In this document: piece by piece, positions 10,818 to 22,965 of the stretch
How positions within the stretch are numbered: the stretch's first letter is position 1
How the letters are laid out: each line of letters opens with the position of its first letter
NCBI GenBank assembly: GCA_037903355.1
Contig: JBAJFE010000023.1
Span: 372,001-436,000, forward strand
Source of the DNA: Trichuris trichiura
Lineage: Eukaryota > Nematoda > Enoplea > Trichinellida > Trichuridae
Length of the DNA: 64,000 bases
Reading direction: 5' to 3'
Position numbers and translations under genes: made by a program
Notes under the pieces: generated by a model
Seen by the model: only the letters and a program-made list of their open reading frames with translations
Databases searched by the model: none
Told to the model about the DNA's origin: nothing

Positions 10818-13800
10818 ATGCCTCGTGGAAAGCGCAAATTTTCGTCGCTGGCAAGCAACACCAGTTTTACGAAGTCTCTGACGAGCACCATTACTCCGTC
10901 GTTTGGTGAGTAGAACGATTTTTCTTTTCCTTTCTGTGGCCATTTCTCGTCCGCTCAATTTCCGTGTTGAACTTGCACCTACGACCCTTCCCGCCTGTAA
11001 CCGTCGGAAAAAGCAATTAAATTTGTTTTGAACCCTTTTGACGTCGTGTATATTTACCCTATGTTACGCAAATGGTTTTAGAATACTTTATGCTTGAAGA
11101 GATGATCATTTTAAATTGCTCGAATCGTATAAAGGCTTGTTCTATAATTGTTTTTTTTCTCAAAATCCCCTTTTTCCCATATTCTATTAATGATATGTTT
11201 TTTTCTAGATAGAACTGCTTCCTCTTGGAGGGACGTAAGCTATAGCGATATACCACATGTCACCGCGGTGGATTGCGCAGACGCAATTGAGGATTTAATC
11301 CTGTTGAGAAATGATTGCCATGTTCGACGGTTAACCAAAGCGGCCCTTTGGTTTGTTTTTCAAAATTTGCATAACTTTTTGTCAACTCTCGTTGTCATTA
11401 AGGGCTGACGAATGCCTTTACTACTTGCCCAAAGAAGACGTAGAAATTGTGCGGTCATCCAGGGTGAGTTTATGCAAAGTGTCAATGATTCCATTTACTA
11501 TTTGCAATTTCTGGTTGAACTACGTTAGCCAATGAAAAAAAATGATTTTTGATTTATAGAGATACAATCATTGCGTTGGCGACAAGTCCAAATCGATTAG
11601 GCGCCTATTTTGTCAAGCTCAAGTGGATATGCGCAACTGCACTCGCGCCGGCGAGTGGACAAAGTCCAACAATGACGCCGTCTTTCAATTTTTGCATTTT
11701 TCTTCAAGGCTAAAAGTGGCTTAAAAATTTTCACCATTTTTTCGCCCATTCCGAACAAACTTATTTTAAGGCTTTTGCGGCAAGGGCGCGCGAAATAAAA
11801 CGGGCAACTAACGAAGGTATAACGGAACGAAAATCGACTTTGCCCAACAATTCGTTCACTTTTGATTAAAGAATTAACGTTGGAGCATTGTTCGGCCGCT
11901 TTGGAAAAAATTACCTCTGAAATGGAGCGCACAATCGGTTTTGAACATATGGACGCCTACCTGCTGCTTCTGTAAGCTTTTTTCTAGACATTCGATTTAA
12001 GCATGATGATTCGCATTGTTTTTTTTCTTCCATTCTCAGGTACGGTTGCATTTGGGTTCAAAGAGGTTGTTGCGACGTTGGCCTGTCCTGCTTTGCCAGA
12101 GCGGTGACCATACTGCCAAGATGCTATCCCGCTTGGCAACAATTGGCCAAGCACACAAGCAATACCAACGAGGTATATGCTTTGGCGTATTTCCAAAAAT
12201 GGACATTACCTTTTTAAAAATCCAGCTAGTGAGGCTTCTGTTGCCAAATCATTGGATGAAATACCTTTGCTGCATTGACATAAGTATGCGTAACAACAAC
12301 GCGGCTGACCTAAAAGGAGCAGTGGCAAGGTTCGATTTCCCGCAATTTCGAGAAACCCCGTATTTCCTGTCCAAAGTTGGCGACGGTTATCGTTACGGCA
12401 TTCGTGAGTATTCCATTTCGATTGCAGCATTGTGGGCTACCAGCGCGCGCGTATACTTTCAAAAATTGTCTAGTTTTATACAGTATATTTGATGCGCAGG
12501 TTTGAACAACTGTGCTTTATTTCTTTTTTGGTGCTCTGTTTCGCGGGCGAATGCGTTTGACCACTTAAGGTATGCCGGACGCGCTGGAAGCGTACAGAAA
12601 AATGCGTTCAATTGAACCCGGCCGGGTTTCTAGCTTTGGCGAATATTCAAATTTGCTTTTCGATATGGTGAATATAAAGTTGATTGTTCGGTAGACGCTT
12701 TGGCTAATGGGGACGCCTCGCGTATTCAGGGTGAAGCGTCGGAATTGATCAGTCTCGCTTACGACGTATTCGAAGGCGACAGATGTACAGTATCCTCTAG
12801 CATTGTACTTGGTAAGCGTCAATCGATTTAATTTTTTTTTCTTTAAATTTACTCTTTTAGCCAACTATTGGTGTATAAGGAAAAATTACGTACTGATGCT
12901 TGTGCAAGTTTTGCGCGCTTTGAATAGGGACAACTCGAGCGCGACTTTATGGACTTTACTTGGTCATGCCAACGTGGAATTGCAGGAATTGGGCGCATCC
13001 TGCATTGCGTACCAACAAGCTGTTGGTTAGTAATGCTTTCTTACCTTATAAGGACTTGTTTACGCTTGTCGCGTTGCAGAGCACAGCCATAACGACTACA
13101 GAGCGTGGTACGGTATGGGGCAGTCGTTTCATGTGTTGGAATTTCCAGCTTTTGCCTTATGCTATTTCGTACGCGCCTATGCCCTTAAGTAGCCACCAGT
13201 ATTAATGTCCAAAAATGGAAATAAGAAATCTGTTTTTTTCTTAGAACCGAAGATCCAAGGATAACCACATCTCTGGCGGATGGTTATCTTGCCATCGGTT
13301 TATCAACATCCGCCGAGCGTTGCTACTGGAAATCCTTCTACAGAGGCGATCCCGAGAAGATCGCCTTAACCCACCTTGCCTTGTAAGATGTTCATTTATG
13401 GAATATTTGCGTAACGTTGGGTTTTTGCGGCAGCATGTACCAAGCGGAGGGTAAAGGAGAAAAAGCGATTGCCATATATAAAGCATTAATTGCCGAATCC
13501 GGTTCCAGCTTGGTAAGGCGTTTATTTTTTAAAATTGATTTGCATTTTTTGTATCGATTCAACAACAAAAGATACCGACGGATCCCCGAATCTCCAGAAT
13601 ATACATGTGCCTAAGCGAGTACTATCTCGAGTTGGGCGATACGGGAAAAGCCCATTTTTACGCTATGGCATTGTTGGGCAATGACGAAGTGAGTATTCCA
13701 TTGTTGAACGCCACAAGTTGTTGTTGATTGTGAATTTCAGTTTCGAGACGAGGCGAAAGCTCAACTTGGGCGAATTCGCGCCAAGTTCTCCGATTACGAA

Positions 13801-13848
13801 AGCGAGACAGCGGTTGACCTTCTAAAACCGCTCGACATTACAACGTAA
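10818..13848 (+). CDS. CDC23: Anaphase-promoting complex subunit CDC23/APC8, 599 aa
   Basis: Sixteen exons: 10818-10905, 11209-11350, 11403-11463, 11560-11715, 11771-11816, 11872-11971, 12040-12172, 12226-12403, 12570-12667, 12730-12811, 12861-13025, 13080-13188, 13245-13382, 13434-13512, 13572-13688, 13741-13848. Most introns are 47-70 nt and phase holds from ATG to TAA. The tetratricopeptide repeats match APC8: DNSSATLWTLLGHANVEL, NDYRAWYGMGQSFHVLE, then CYWKSFYRGDPEKIAL and GDTGKAHFYAMALLG. Human CDC23 is 597 aa. The protein is a TPR scaffold of the APC/C ubiquitin ligase that helps hold co-activators and drives mitotic exit. The N-terminal third (11209-11816) is less conserved and its splicing is the least certain part. 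An acceptor-like TCTTTAG directly abuts the ATG. Confidence 0.93.
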
Positions 13849-16800
13849 AAGGCCATTGTCTCTTTTTATTGAATTAAATTCGCGATATCCCGCGCTGATT
13901 ATCGCGTGTAACCTGAGCACTCTTCTGTACAAGTCGCGTCCTCCCTTTTTTTTTAAAAATAATTTGTATTCATTCATCCGGCTTCAATTCATTTTGTTAT
14001 TTTTTGTTTTGTTTCATTGAATTTTTCCCGCTCCGAAGGTACACTCCTCTTTTTCCTTTGCTCATTGCAACGAGTTCTTTTTCAGCCTTTGCTAAATGTC
14101 CCGGCGGGTTTCCTTTTTTTTGTTGCTATAACGTCTTCTTGTTCTTTCCGAGCTACGCGCTTTCTCGAAGCGTCGCGTTCGTTTGCTCCGAAAGTAGTTG
14201 CGTCAAATTTGTCTACCTTTTTTTACTGTAGGCTTTCCGAACCCCTTTTGCCGATAACTGAATTAAGCAACGATTTTGATGCCAGTATTTAGCGGGTTCG
14301 CCAATGGCAATCGGCAGAGACCGGCGGGAAAAGTTTGAATTTTCAAATGTTTAAAATACAACTTGATTTTCTTTTAATGGATACGGTAGACCCGCTTCGA
14401 TAGTACTGAAGTCCGATGCGCAGGTAACTTGCTATTTCAATAGTTTTCGTTCGGCGTAATTTGGTTTGCTAAAATTTCAGACATGCTTTGCGCCGATTTG
14501 ACTACGAGGTTCGGTGCTTTTTCGCGCTTGTTTTTGGGCCCAATTTAGTCTGCGATTCGGATCGCCTTTGCGCATGGCAAAATATCTCGCAGTTTGAATA
14601 AATTGGTTTTAAGGTAAGGAAACGACTTTTGGTCGGTAGAGCAAAAGTTTCGCGGGCGCGAATTAAGTTCAACCCGTCACGCTGTGGTATACTGTAGTTT
14701 TCAAACGTCTCAACTAACTTGACTACATTTAATGCGTTTTTCTTAATTCCAAAGTCGTTTTCAGGATTGTATTTTTTACCGTACCACTCACTAGCTTGTT
14801 TGCATTGGCTTTTCTTTTAGTTTTTATTTATTACGATGTTGTAGGCTGTTGTTGTTTTGCATTAAAGTTTTTATTTCCCTTTGCAGTTAGCCGCTTCAAT
14901 GAACTACCGTCCCTTTTTTTCTCAATGGGGCACTTCTGTTTCTGAATGGCAGTTTCAAAGTCGCTTCCCGCTTGGTCGAATGGAATGTTTTACGCGTAAT
15001 GCATTTGTTTACTCGATCGGTCATTTCGACTTTCCCATTGACTTGTTGAAGCCGCGGAAAGTGACGAGTTCACATGGTCTGCCCGAACGGCCGCATTGAA
15101 GAACACGTGACTGACTTTAAAACTGAAAATGAACCGATGATCCGAACGGAAGCCGCTTTTTATTTTCCTTTTTCTTCATGCGGACAAGTGTTGAAACGTC
15201 CGTTAATTGCAAGACGCACACGCGTCTCGTAAGTAACTTTTTATTGCAAGGAAGTTTGGTTTCTACTTTTTCGCGCCGCTCGCGCAAGAAAGCTTTTGCT
15301 AATGGGACCTTCGCTTGCCGACGTATGCGCCAAAGAGACATAAGAGTAATAGAAATTGAACGCGCTGAAACAGTTGATGGCTGCCTCGTCGAACTGGCAA
15401 AGCCAAAAAGCGAAAGAACACCGCGCCGCTGTTGTAAGATGCCAAATGTTGTTTGAATGGGGAAAAAGTGCTTATCGTTTTTGTTGGTAAAATTTTTGCT
15501 CAATGGCACTTGCAAGATGCGTACGCGATTGAGTCCATTGACGAGTTGTCAAGTCGTTATCCGCTAGTTGAGTTTAGCGGACGACAACGGACGGGCGCGT
15601 TCAAAAGTGAAAAGTTGAACAACATTGATGACCTACTTTGTTTTCGAGGGCACAGCGACAACGAGTCTTCGTTGTACGCTGCTCTTTGTATGGTCGTCTG
15701 TTTTTGGCCCATTTCGCAATGCAATCGCAACGGGTCGGCTTTCAGCTTCCTTTTCTCCCCTTTGGCTGAATCGTTTAATTTCTAAATGAATAAACTCTGC
15801 TTCTCGTAGCTAGCTGCTAGGTTAATTGAAATTTTATCCTATTCATATTTTAGAATCGGTCGGCTTGCTTACCGCGTATCAATTACGCGCGTTCGCTTGC
15901 GGGGCGTCGAAAATTAGTTCATTTATGTCGCGGCGGACGTTCCTATGAACGGCGAACTATTAACAACTTTCGTTTAACTCAGCTTGTGAAAAGGTAAGAC
16001 GGATTTCTTTTTTTGCTTTTAGACTTTGCGTAATTTTAAACGGTCTCTTCATTCACACTGCTAAACCATTGATGACAACGTCACACTGCGTTATATAATT
16101 AAAGTAGAAAACATGGATGCAGGTGTACAAGGAGCCGTACTATTTCCTAATTCCGACAAGGCGGGTCGTAGAAAAGTAGGTAATTTATAGTTTAAAAAAC
16201 TAGTCGAATCAATTTAGGCGGACGGAATGCAAGTATACAGCGCTTACTAAATACGTTGATGCGTTTAGCCACTTTCGCGTCGCGGATAGATTGAAGCGAA
16301 GAACGCTTAAGGGCGAAAGGCATAGGCGAGGTAAGCTAGGCGGAATTGATTTCTTTTGTGCCCGCGCGCCCCCCAAAGGGATTGCACGGTTTCGAACGCG
16401 CCTTCTAATTCCATTGAACCAACAACCAGTTTACGATCAGCTAAATTCCAATATCTAATAGCTCCATGTTGACCTATACTATTGATCCAAAAGGCTTTGA
16501 AAAGTGAATATCTCTCTTATGACTTTCGCGGTTGGAAATAGGAGTGTTATTATTTGAAAGCGTCGAAGTCATTAGGGGCGACGCGAAACGAAACCTTGCC
16601 AATTTTCCTTATGCCTATTATGACGTTAAGCTTAAGCCTTAGCTTAAGCTCGCTTCTCTTTGTCTGCTATATTTCCCTTCAGGCTGTTGATTAGTTGAAC
16701 AAGTGGTAGTGGTGGTGTTGGCCCGAAGCCAACGACGTGTTGTTCAGCTTTATTGTTTGAATTTTCGAAAGGTCATTTCATCGGTTGGCAAATTGCAAGC

Positions 16801-19800
16801 TCACCTTATTGTCCATTGGGGGTAAAAATGTCAACGGACAGCCCGGCAATTCCTCGCGGTCGTTCCAACGTCTGTTCAAGCTAAAAAAAAGTTGAAAGGT
16901 TGTTCTTGCAAACGACGATGAGCGTACGTAGTCGGTTTGTTGACGACGCGTTTTCTTTTTCAAAGTCGTCTGGCAGAGGCAATTTGCAACTTGGCTCTTC
17001 TCGCCTCATGAATAGCCAACAAGTTGATTTAAACACGTTCAATTTTATTTCCATTAAAAGCACCAGTTTTGCCGGGCACATTTCGTCAACTAGTCGACCC
17101 AGAGTTTGTTCAAAAGATTTGAAAAATTAGGTTTATTTTTTACTATCCCCGTGACGTCATTGGTTGACCGCTAATCTTAGCCAGCTTTCAAAAATCTTCC
17201 CTATACGCGTGGTTTTTTAAAACTTTCCTCCCGCACTGAGCTTAGCGTACGAAAAGCAAAAAGTAGTGTCAGATTTCCACTCTGTCGACCGCATCTTTTT
17301 TGCTCGCAGCTTAAACAAATGGTTCGGCAATTTTGAGAAAGTCGCTCTTCCGTCGTAACTTGTTTTCCTTTTCTTTTCACCTTCCCAATTAGTTAACTTT
17401 TTAAATTCTAATCTTAGATGTTGTTGACGTGTCGTTTTAATTTGAATTCACCACACGCGCGTACATTGCGCGCCCGCAAGCGAACGACGAACGCGTGTTG
17501 ATTGGTTTAGCGGAGTGCGGTATGTAAATTTTTGTTCATCGCGCGACGCTTTTTCTGTTTATCTCACCAAGCGTTCAAATTCAAACGTTCAAAAAATTTG
17601 CATATTTTCGCTATAATTTTAAAAAGCCTACAAGCGCTTTAAACAGTTGGCCGGCTTTCAAGGCGGGCCGTAATTACCAAAGTCTAAAGGAATACGCGCT
17701 CTCCGACGGAACTTGTCCGTCGCCCTTTTTGCGCGACCTTGTCAAAATTAATTGCCGCCTACCTGTCGTCAGTTGTCGTCTGGTCGAACCGGCTCCTTTG
17801 CGTGGCAAAACACATTCTGACCAAATTTTCCAAAGCATCTGCTGCCTTCTTCCTGCTAACCCTCGTAGTGGAAGCTCACCAGGTGACGACGGTTCAACTC
17901 AATTTCGGACATGCACCTTCTTCTAGTGTTCGTCGGAGAAAATGGCTAATTCTTATTGAATTGCCCGGCGGAATGGATTGAAATTTTTTCTTCTCCGCTA
18001 ACCAAATTCACTTATCGATGGTCATTCAGCTGTCGAGCTACGGGAATGCTAAATGACGCACAAGCATAGCTGACCATGTTCAAGTTAGATCGTCCTTTGG
18101 GATATCATAGCTTTTGCATGCTGAAGAGACCATATCATCTTCTTGCAACATGTTTCCGTGACTGACATTGCCTCTCGCGAGGTTAAGTTGGCCAACATCG
18201 CGCAATAGTATTGGAATAGCGTCTGCCGAGAGTTGACAAGAGCTGCTGTTTGGCCGAAATTGGGTTTTCCCAAGCTTGCAGATTTAGAAGCGCAACGTTG
18301 GCCTGCTTAGCCAGTGTCAATTATCGGCTTTTGTTGCGTAGTCGTTTGTCGTCCACTTGCGGTCAAGCTATGTAGTAGCGGTGACGACGGCCAAAGTAAA
18401 CTGACTTACCATGTCGGACAGAAGGCTCCCAGACGGGGGCGCGAAGGGTCGTTTTGCGGACGGCGCCTAGCATAGTTTGCAGTGCCAAATCGAGGCAGTC
18501 GCATCTGCGCTACAGTCACCTTAGCCAATATTTGTCCGACTACTTCTATGAAGAGGCTAACTGGTCCTTAGGCACGATTACAGTCTCTTCCCGGAAGAAC
18601 CGCCGGCCAGCCGCCGTACAGTCGCTTCGTTTGACTTGTCAACAGTTTAACTTACTTCGAGTGTTTGCATGCGCAGTTCGCGTTACACCCGACCAAATTG
18701 TAGACGGTAGCCCGTACGCAGCTGTCCACCACTGGCGCCCAACTGACAATAGTTTAGAGACGGCGACCAAGTGACCATTGGTCACGCAGCGTACAAAAGG
18801 CTCAGCGGGTCGACCGTCCGCCGCCGTCGAATGTCCATAAAGCATGTCCGATCGCTTTATCCTCGTCCCGGGGGTCGACAGCGTTGCGCGGGTCAAAGCT
18901 CCTTGGTGCGACCAACAATGCTCCAATGTTTTGGAACGCGCCCGTCTCCTTCACTCTTCGCTTGAAGAGGTTTGCACTTTCAAAGGGCAGGTGCGTTTCC
19001 ATCTACCTTATCTGTACTTGATGGAATGTACAGCCGCGCCAAACTTTGTGCCTACGGTGACAATCCTGGATGCATCGTCGGCAAGCTGTTCCCACAGCGT
19101 GCGGCCGATAGCGCCGCCGAGCAAGTCCGGTTCGGGTTCCCATCACCGCAACTTGTTCAACTGCAGTTCCAAGGGCAAAAGAGCTTCACGTCTTCGTTGC
19201 AAACCAGTTTAGCCGTCGGCAATTGCACTTCGTCTTCATCGTAGGGCGGGGTTGACATGATGAGGTGGCAATTGGCCGCCGGCAGATTCCCTATTACCAT
19301 TATCGGTGACCCATTAGACGGGCTTTGGCACCCTTTACGAGAAAACGTAGTACTGTACAAGTTGGCGTCACTCAAAAGTTTTCAGCTGCGCGTTATTGGC
19401 GTCGTAGTCAGCCGACGCCAACTAGACGACGCCAGCCTGCTTTATGCAAATTTTTTAAGTTAGCGTCACGCCGTCGCAGATTTGAAAATTCAAAAAAATT
19501 TACATAATTGTCGCAGTCATCCCTCAGCGTGGTCGACTAGCAAATCGCGTTGCTACTGTTGGTATACGATTTTGACGCGTTGTCAGATTGACAGAGACAG
19601 CAGTTGTAGTTCTGTTATTTAACTCGCGTTGAAGACGCCCTGATGGTTTTGGCGCCAGCCGGAAGTTGGACAGGCAGCGGGTCTCGTAAGCTTGATCGGT
19701 TGCAGACGTGACCATAAATCTTGCCTAACGGTCGTCGCATCAGCCTGTCTTCGACAGACCTTGCGAATGTCGTATAAATCAGCCGCTAATGATGAGGACG

Positions 19801-22800
19801 CCCATAAAGCAACCGCCATCCGGGCGCCCGCTAAGGACAACAACGTTGGCTAGCCGTTTAATGCCAAGGCAGCTGGAAATTTTCGAGCATTTCGATTACG
19901 CTATATATACGCCCTTCGCAGAGAAGTCGAAGGTCGACCTTGTCGAATCGAACATGTCCAGCGATTGACCAACCTTGTATAGATTTTTTGAGGATGGAAA
20001 ATTTGCCCAGCGCTTGCCGCTTTGGGCGCTCCGTGGCCATGGCCCCCGTTGCCGAAGGTGAAGTGCCTACGCGTACGTCTCTATTTCTTAGAAAGGGAAA
20101 CATAGCGAAGTGACAAAAGGGTGAGCGCACCGACCGGCCAGTCCGCGCATCGCTGTGCGCGTTGTTCGTCCTCTTTGGTGAATAGCGGTTTTACGACAGC
20201 CTAAGGTCCAACCTACATTTTCAAAAAAATACATGCCAAAGCGACAGGTGTCTGCCATAGGCGTCCAGTCATCATCATCATCGTACAGGGCTAAGCAATA
20301 AGCTTCTCTTAGCTCGGCTGAAGCTCCGCCTACAGCGGTCGTTGGCAACGATCGACCAATAGGAAGCGGTATCTGTTGGTTTCGACGTTCGATCCGATTA
20401 GTCGACCAGGCCTCGTCGTCGACAAAGTCTTATTCTCCAACTCGCTCGAGATGGTGATCTGTCAAGTAGTCTCGGTGCTCCGTTGATTTTTTTGCCCATC
20501 GTCGTCATCGCAGGGGATATATATTGGCGTAAAGTTGGCGAGACCCTTCACGCCGGCATCTCTTGGTGAGTCATCGTTATTCGCGCCAAATTAACCGACT
20601 AGACGTTTTTCCCCTTTCGCATATATCATTAAAGAGCTCATAAAAGTTTCAGCTGTTTCGCCAACGGCTTGCATGCATAGTCGATGCTGTCATCGACCGC
20701 CGCGTCCAGTTTAAATGCTAAGCTTAAGCTTCGCAAGACGAACTTGTATGAGAGAAACATATAGTTGAGAGGCAGAGGCAATAGAGAAGAGTGTACGTCT
20801 TTTCGTATGATGGCAACCAGGTCAGGCGTAAGCCCAACGTGGTTACAATAGATGCACGGTTGGTTGTGCTTCAAAAGCAGCGATCAAACTGCCATCCGTA
20901 TCATTGGCTCGGCAATGCTTAGGGACTAATCCAAGCATACTGGTTACGCTATGTTTCTCGACCAACGGGTCAGCGGCCCTCTTTGTTCAACGCTGCGCGC
21001 CCGTCGACGCCCCATTTCCTGTCGGGTCGCCTTGCAGCTGTGTACGGTCGCACTCCCATTGGCAAGTTGTACAACAGAGGCGAGATTGCTGACTGCCAAC
21101 TGTGAAAGCTGGAGGCCACCGATCGCCGCTCGTCGGACGTCCTGCTCACAATGGGCTCCATTTCCACCGGTCATCTCTATTCTTCAGCGTCGGCCACCGT
21201 GCTTGCCTTAATTGGCTGTAGGCTAACATGGAAATCTGAGCCGACCTTGGCGCTCTAGGTGCTTCTCCTAGCAGCATCTGTTCACCCTTGTACGTCGCTA
21301 TGCATAGCTTAGCTTGCAAAGGCCGGCGGTCGTGCTTAGCTTGGCCACATTTCATCTCCTTTCGTTGCTTTACAATCGCGGTCGCCTCCTCAGCTTAGTA
21401 GTTCTAATCCGCTGGCCGCCTGCTTGCAATGTTTTGCAAATGTAGATCAAGCGATCGGTTGCAGTATGGTTCAATTTTCGCGCTTAATTGATCGCCAAGC
21501 CTTTTTAGAAGGACAGGTGGCAGCGAGCGATGGGATACGACGAAATGGCCCATGTGCTCGCGCTCCCAAAGACAAAGAGCGCATCTAATCCCGCAACGAG
21601 CATCAGGTCAATTGGGGCTTAGGCTTTACGAGGTTAAAAGAGGGGTACTAAGGGTGCGCGCTCGATCGTTTGAAACTATTGTGACGCCCAAGTATACGGC
21701 TTAGAAATAGCCAAGCTTCATTGATCAAACGTCTTGCAGCCGCCTTGCGTCCAGTCGGTCAATTCATAGTTGCTGGCCGACCACAATTATTCTAGTGGAC
21801 ACTTGCGCACTTAGGTGTGTGTATGGCGCGTACGGGCGACCTTACTCTCTTGGTCGCTTTAGTCTGGACGTCTATCGACAATTGGCCATCGTGTCACACA
21901 ATAGGTAACGGCAATAACGGGCAACCTCTTTGGGGTATGAACGTATGCGCAGCGATAATATGTTCCGAGTAAACAAATACCCGTCTGCTCCATTGGCGCT
22001 GCTGTTCGATGGGTAGACGGTCGTCTCTCCTTGTAGCTTCTAAGGCTTTAATGACGACAGGTGCTGGTGGCTGCCGGCTCTCCGCTATCTTTCTTACCTA
22101 CGGCGCGGAAAGATGGTGTATCAGTTAATAAACAACAACAACAACAAGAGGTAAAAATAATAATAGTTAGTAATAATCGGTCGCCGGCATATAATATATA
22201 TTTCGCTAATCAGACTTTTTCATCCGTCGAGCACAGATGCTTTAAGAGAGTGACAGAAGTGTGAACGCCGCGCATCCATCATCGTCTCGTGGCTTTGGCA
22301 TCATTTTATCGACCCATCATCGTCTTGGCTCTGCCATATGACGTGGTCGTTTTGCATTTCCGCCAGCAAGAACACTTCTCCCATCAGCCGCGGACATTGT
22401 CCAAAGTTTGCCAACAAAGCAAGGCGTTTATTCCCCAAAGGAGAACTCGCGTAGGATAATTAGAATTTTTAATGAGCCTCAATGAGGTTGTTGCATACGC
22501 GTTCGCCCAAGTCTCTCCCGGAGAAAATGCTTCAGTCAAACATGGTCGAAAGCGTGGAATTTCGAGTTTTCGCTGGTTCACCTCCTGACCAGGTTGCATT
22601 GAGGCATAAAAGGGCCATCGTTCCCACCTGCGTCATTGCACTGACACGCATAAGGGCCAGTGTCACTCGGACCTGTCACTTTCAATTAGCCTCAGCATGT
22701 CGACAGTCCCGCGAGGTTGTAGCAATGACCAGTGGCGATTTTTGTGCGCTTCAACTACGCTGCATCGATCTTGACGACGACGACCTGCCCTCTCCCCTTG

Positions 22801-22965
22801 CACAGCCGTTTTACGCGTTCCATTGGGGGGAAGCAGTGTGTAGAGAGGCCTTAAGCGCGATCGAACGCCAATAAGAAAGAATTCTAATCTCTCAGTCTGT
22901 CTGCTTCGCTAAATCAGTTCCGCTATTTTCAGTTGCGTTCTCGCAAGCGGCCGGATATTGTCAAG
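13849..22965. other. 9-kb region upstream of Toll with no supported gene
   Basis: Two parts. 13.85-17.7 kb resembles other intergenic DNA here: T-rich, with scattered open frames such as 15453-15785 (+) and 15117-15515 (-) that match nothing I know. 17.7-22.9 kb is visibly richer in G+C (many GTCGTC, GTCGAC and GCTTAGC words) and has many medium frames on all strands, none with an ATG, exon borders and domain together. A TTAAGC-type degenerate telomere block lies at about 16624-16652. The far end probably holds Toll 5' UTR and promoter sequence. Confidence 0.45.
16778..17115 (-). other. Possible unidentified minus-strand exons
   Basis: On the minus strand, an open segment from about 17115 to 16890 (contains VDEMCPAKLVLLMEIKL and LPLPDDFEKENASS) is followed by a good acceptor (T8 then AG) and a second open segment to about 16801 (WNDREELPGCPLTFLPP) that ends in a good donor AAG|GTGAGC. 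The amino-acid composition and splice-site layout look coding, unlike the frames around it. I recognise no family and cannot place a start. It could be two exons of a small gene or chance. Confidence 0.22.

Noticed and set aside
12668..12694. 27-nt intron in CDC23 after GATATG
   Set aside because: Using the later acceptor (exon at 12730) gives a 62-nt intron, keeps phase and restores homology.
15117..15785. Frames of 132 (-), 92 (+) and 110 (+) codons
   Set aside because: Mutually overlapping, no family recognised, and no exon-like borders; could be fast-evolving exons but nothing supports one strand over the other.
18454..21360. Many 60-120-codon frames in the GC-richer block
   Set aside because: High GC lowers stop frequency; frames occur in all six phases with no LRR, TIR or other domain, so a decayed Toll copy is not supported.
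22482..22874. 130-codon frame just before Toll
   Set aside because: Starts with ATG but has no domain and ends 90 bp before Toll; more likely 5' flank or UTR.
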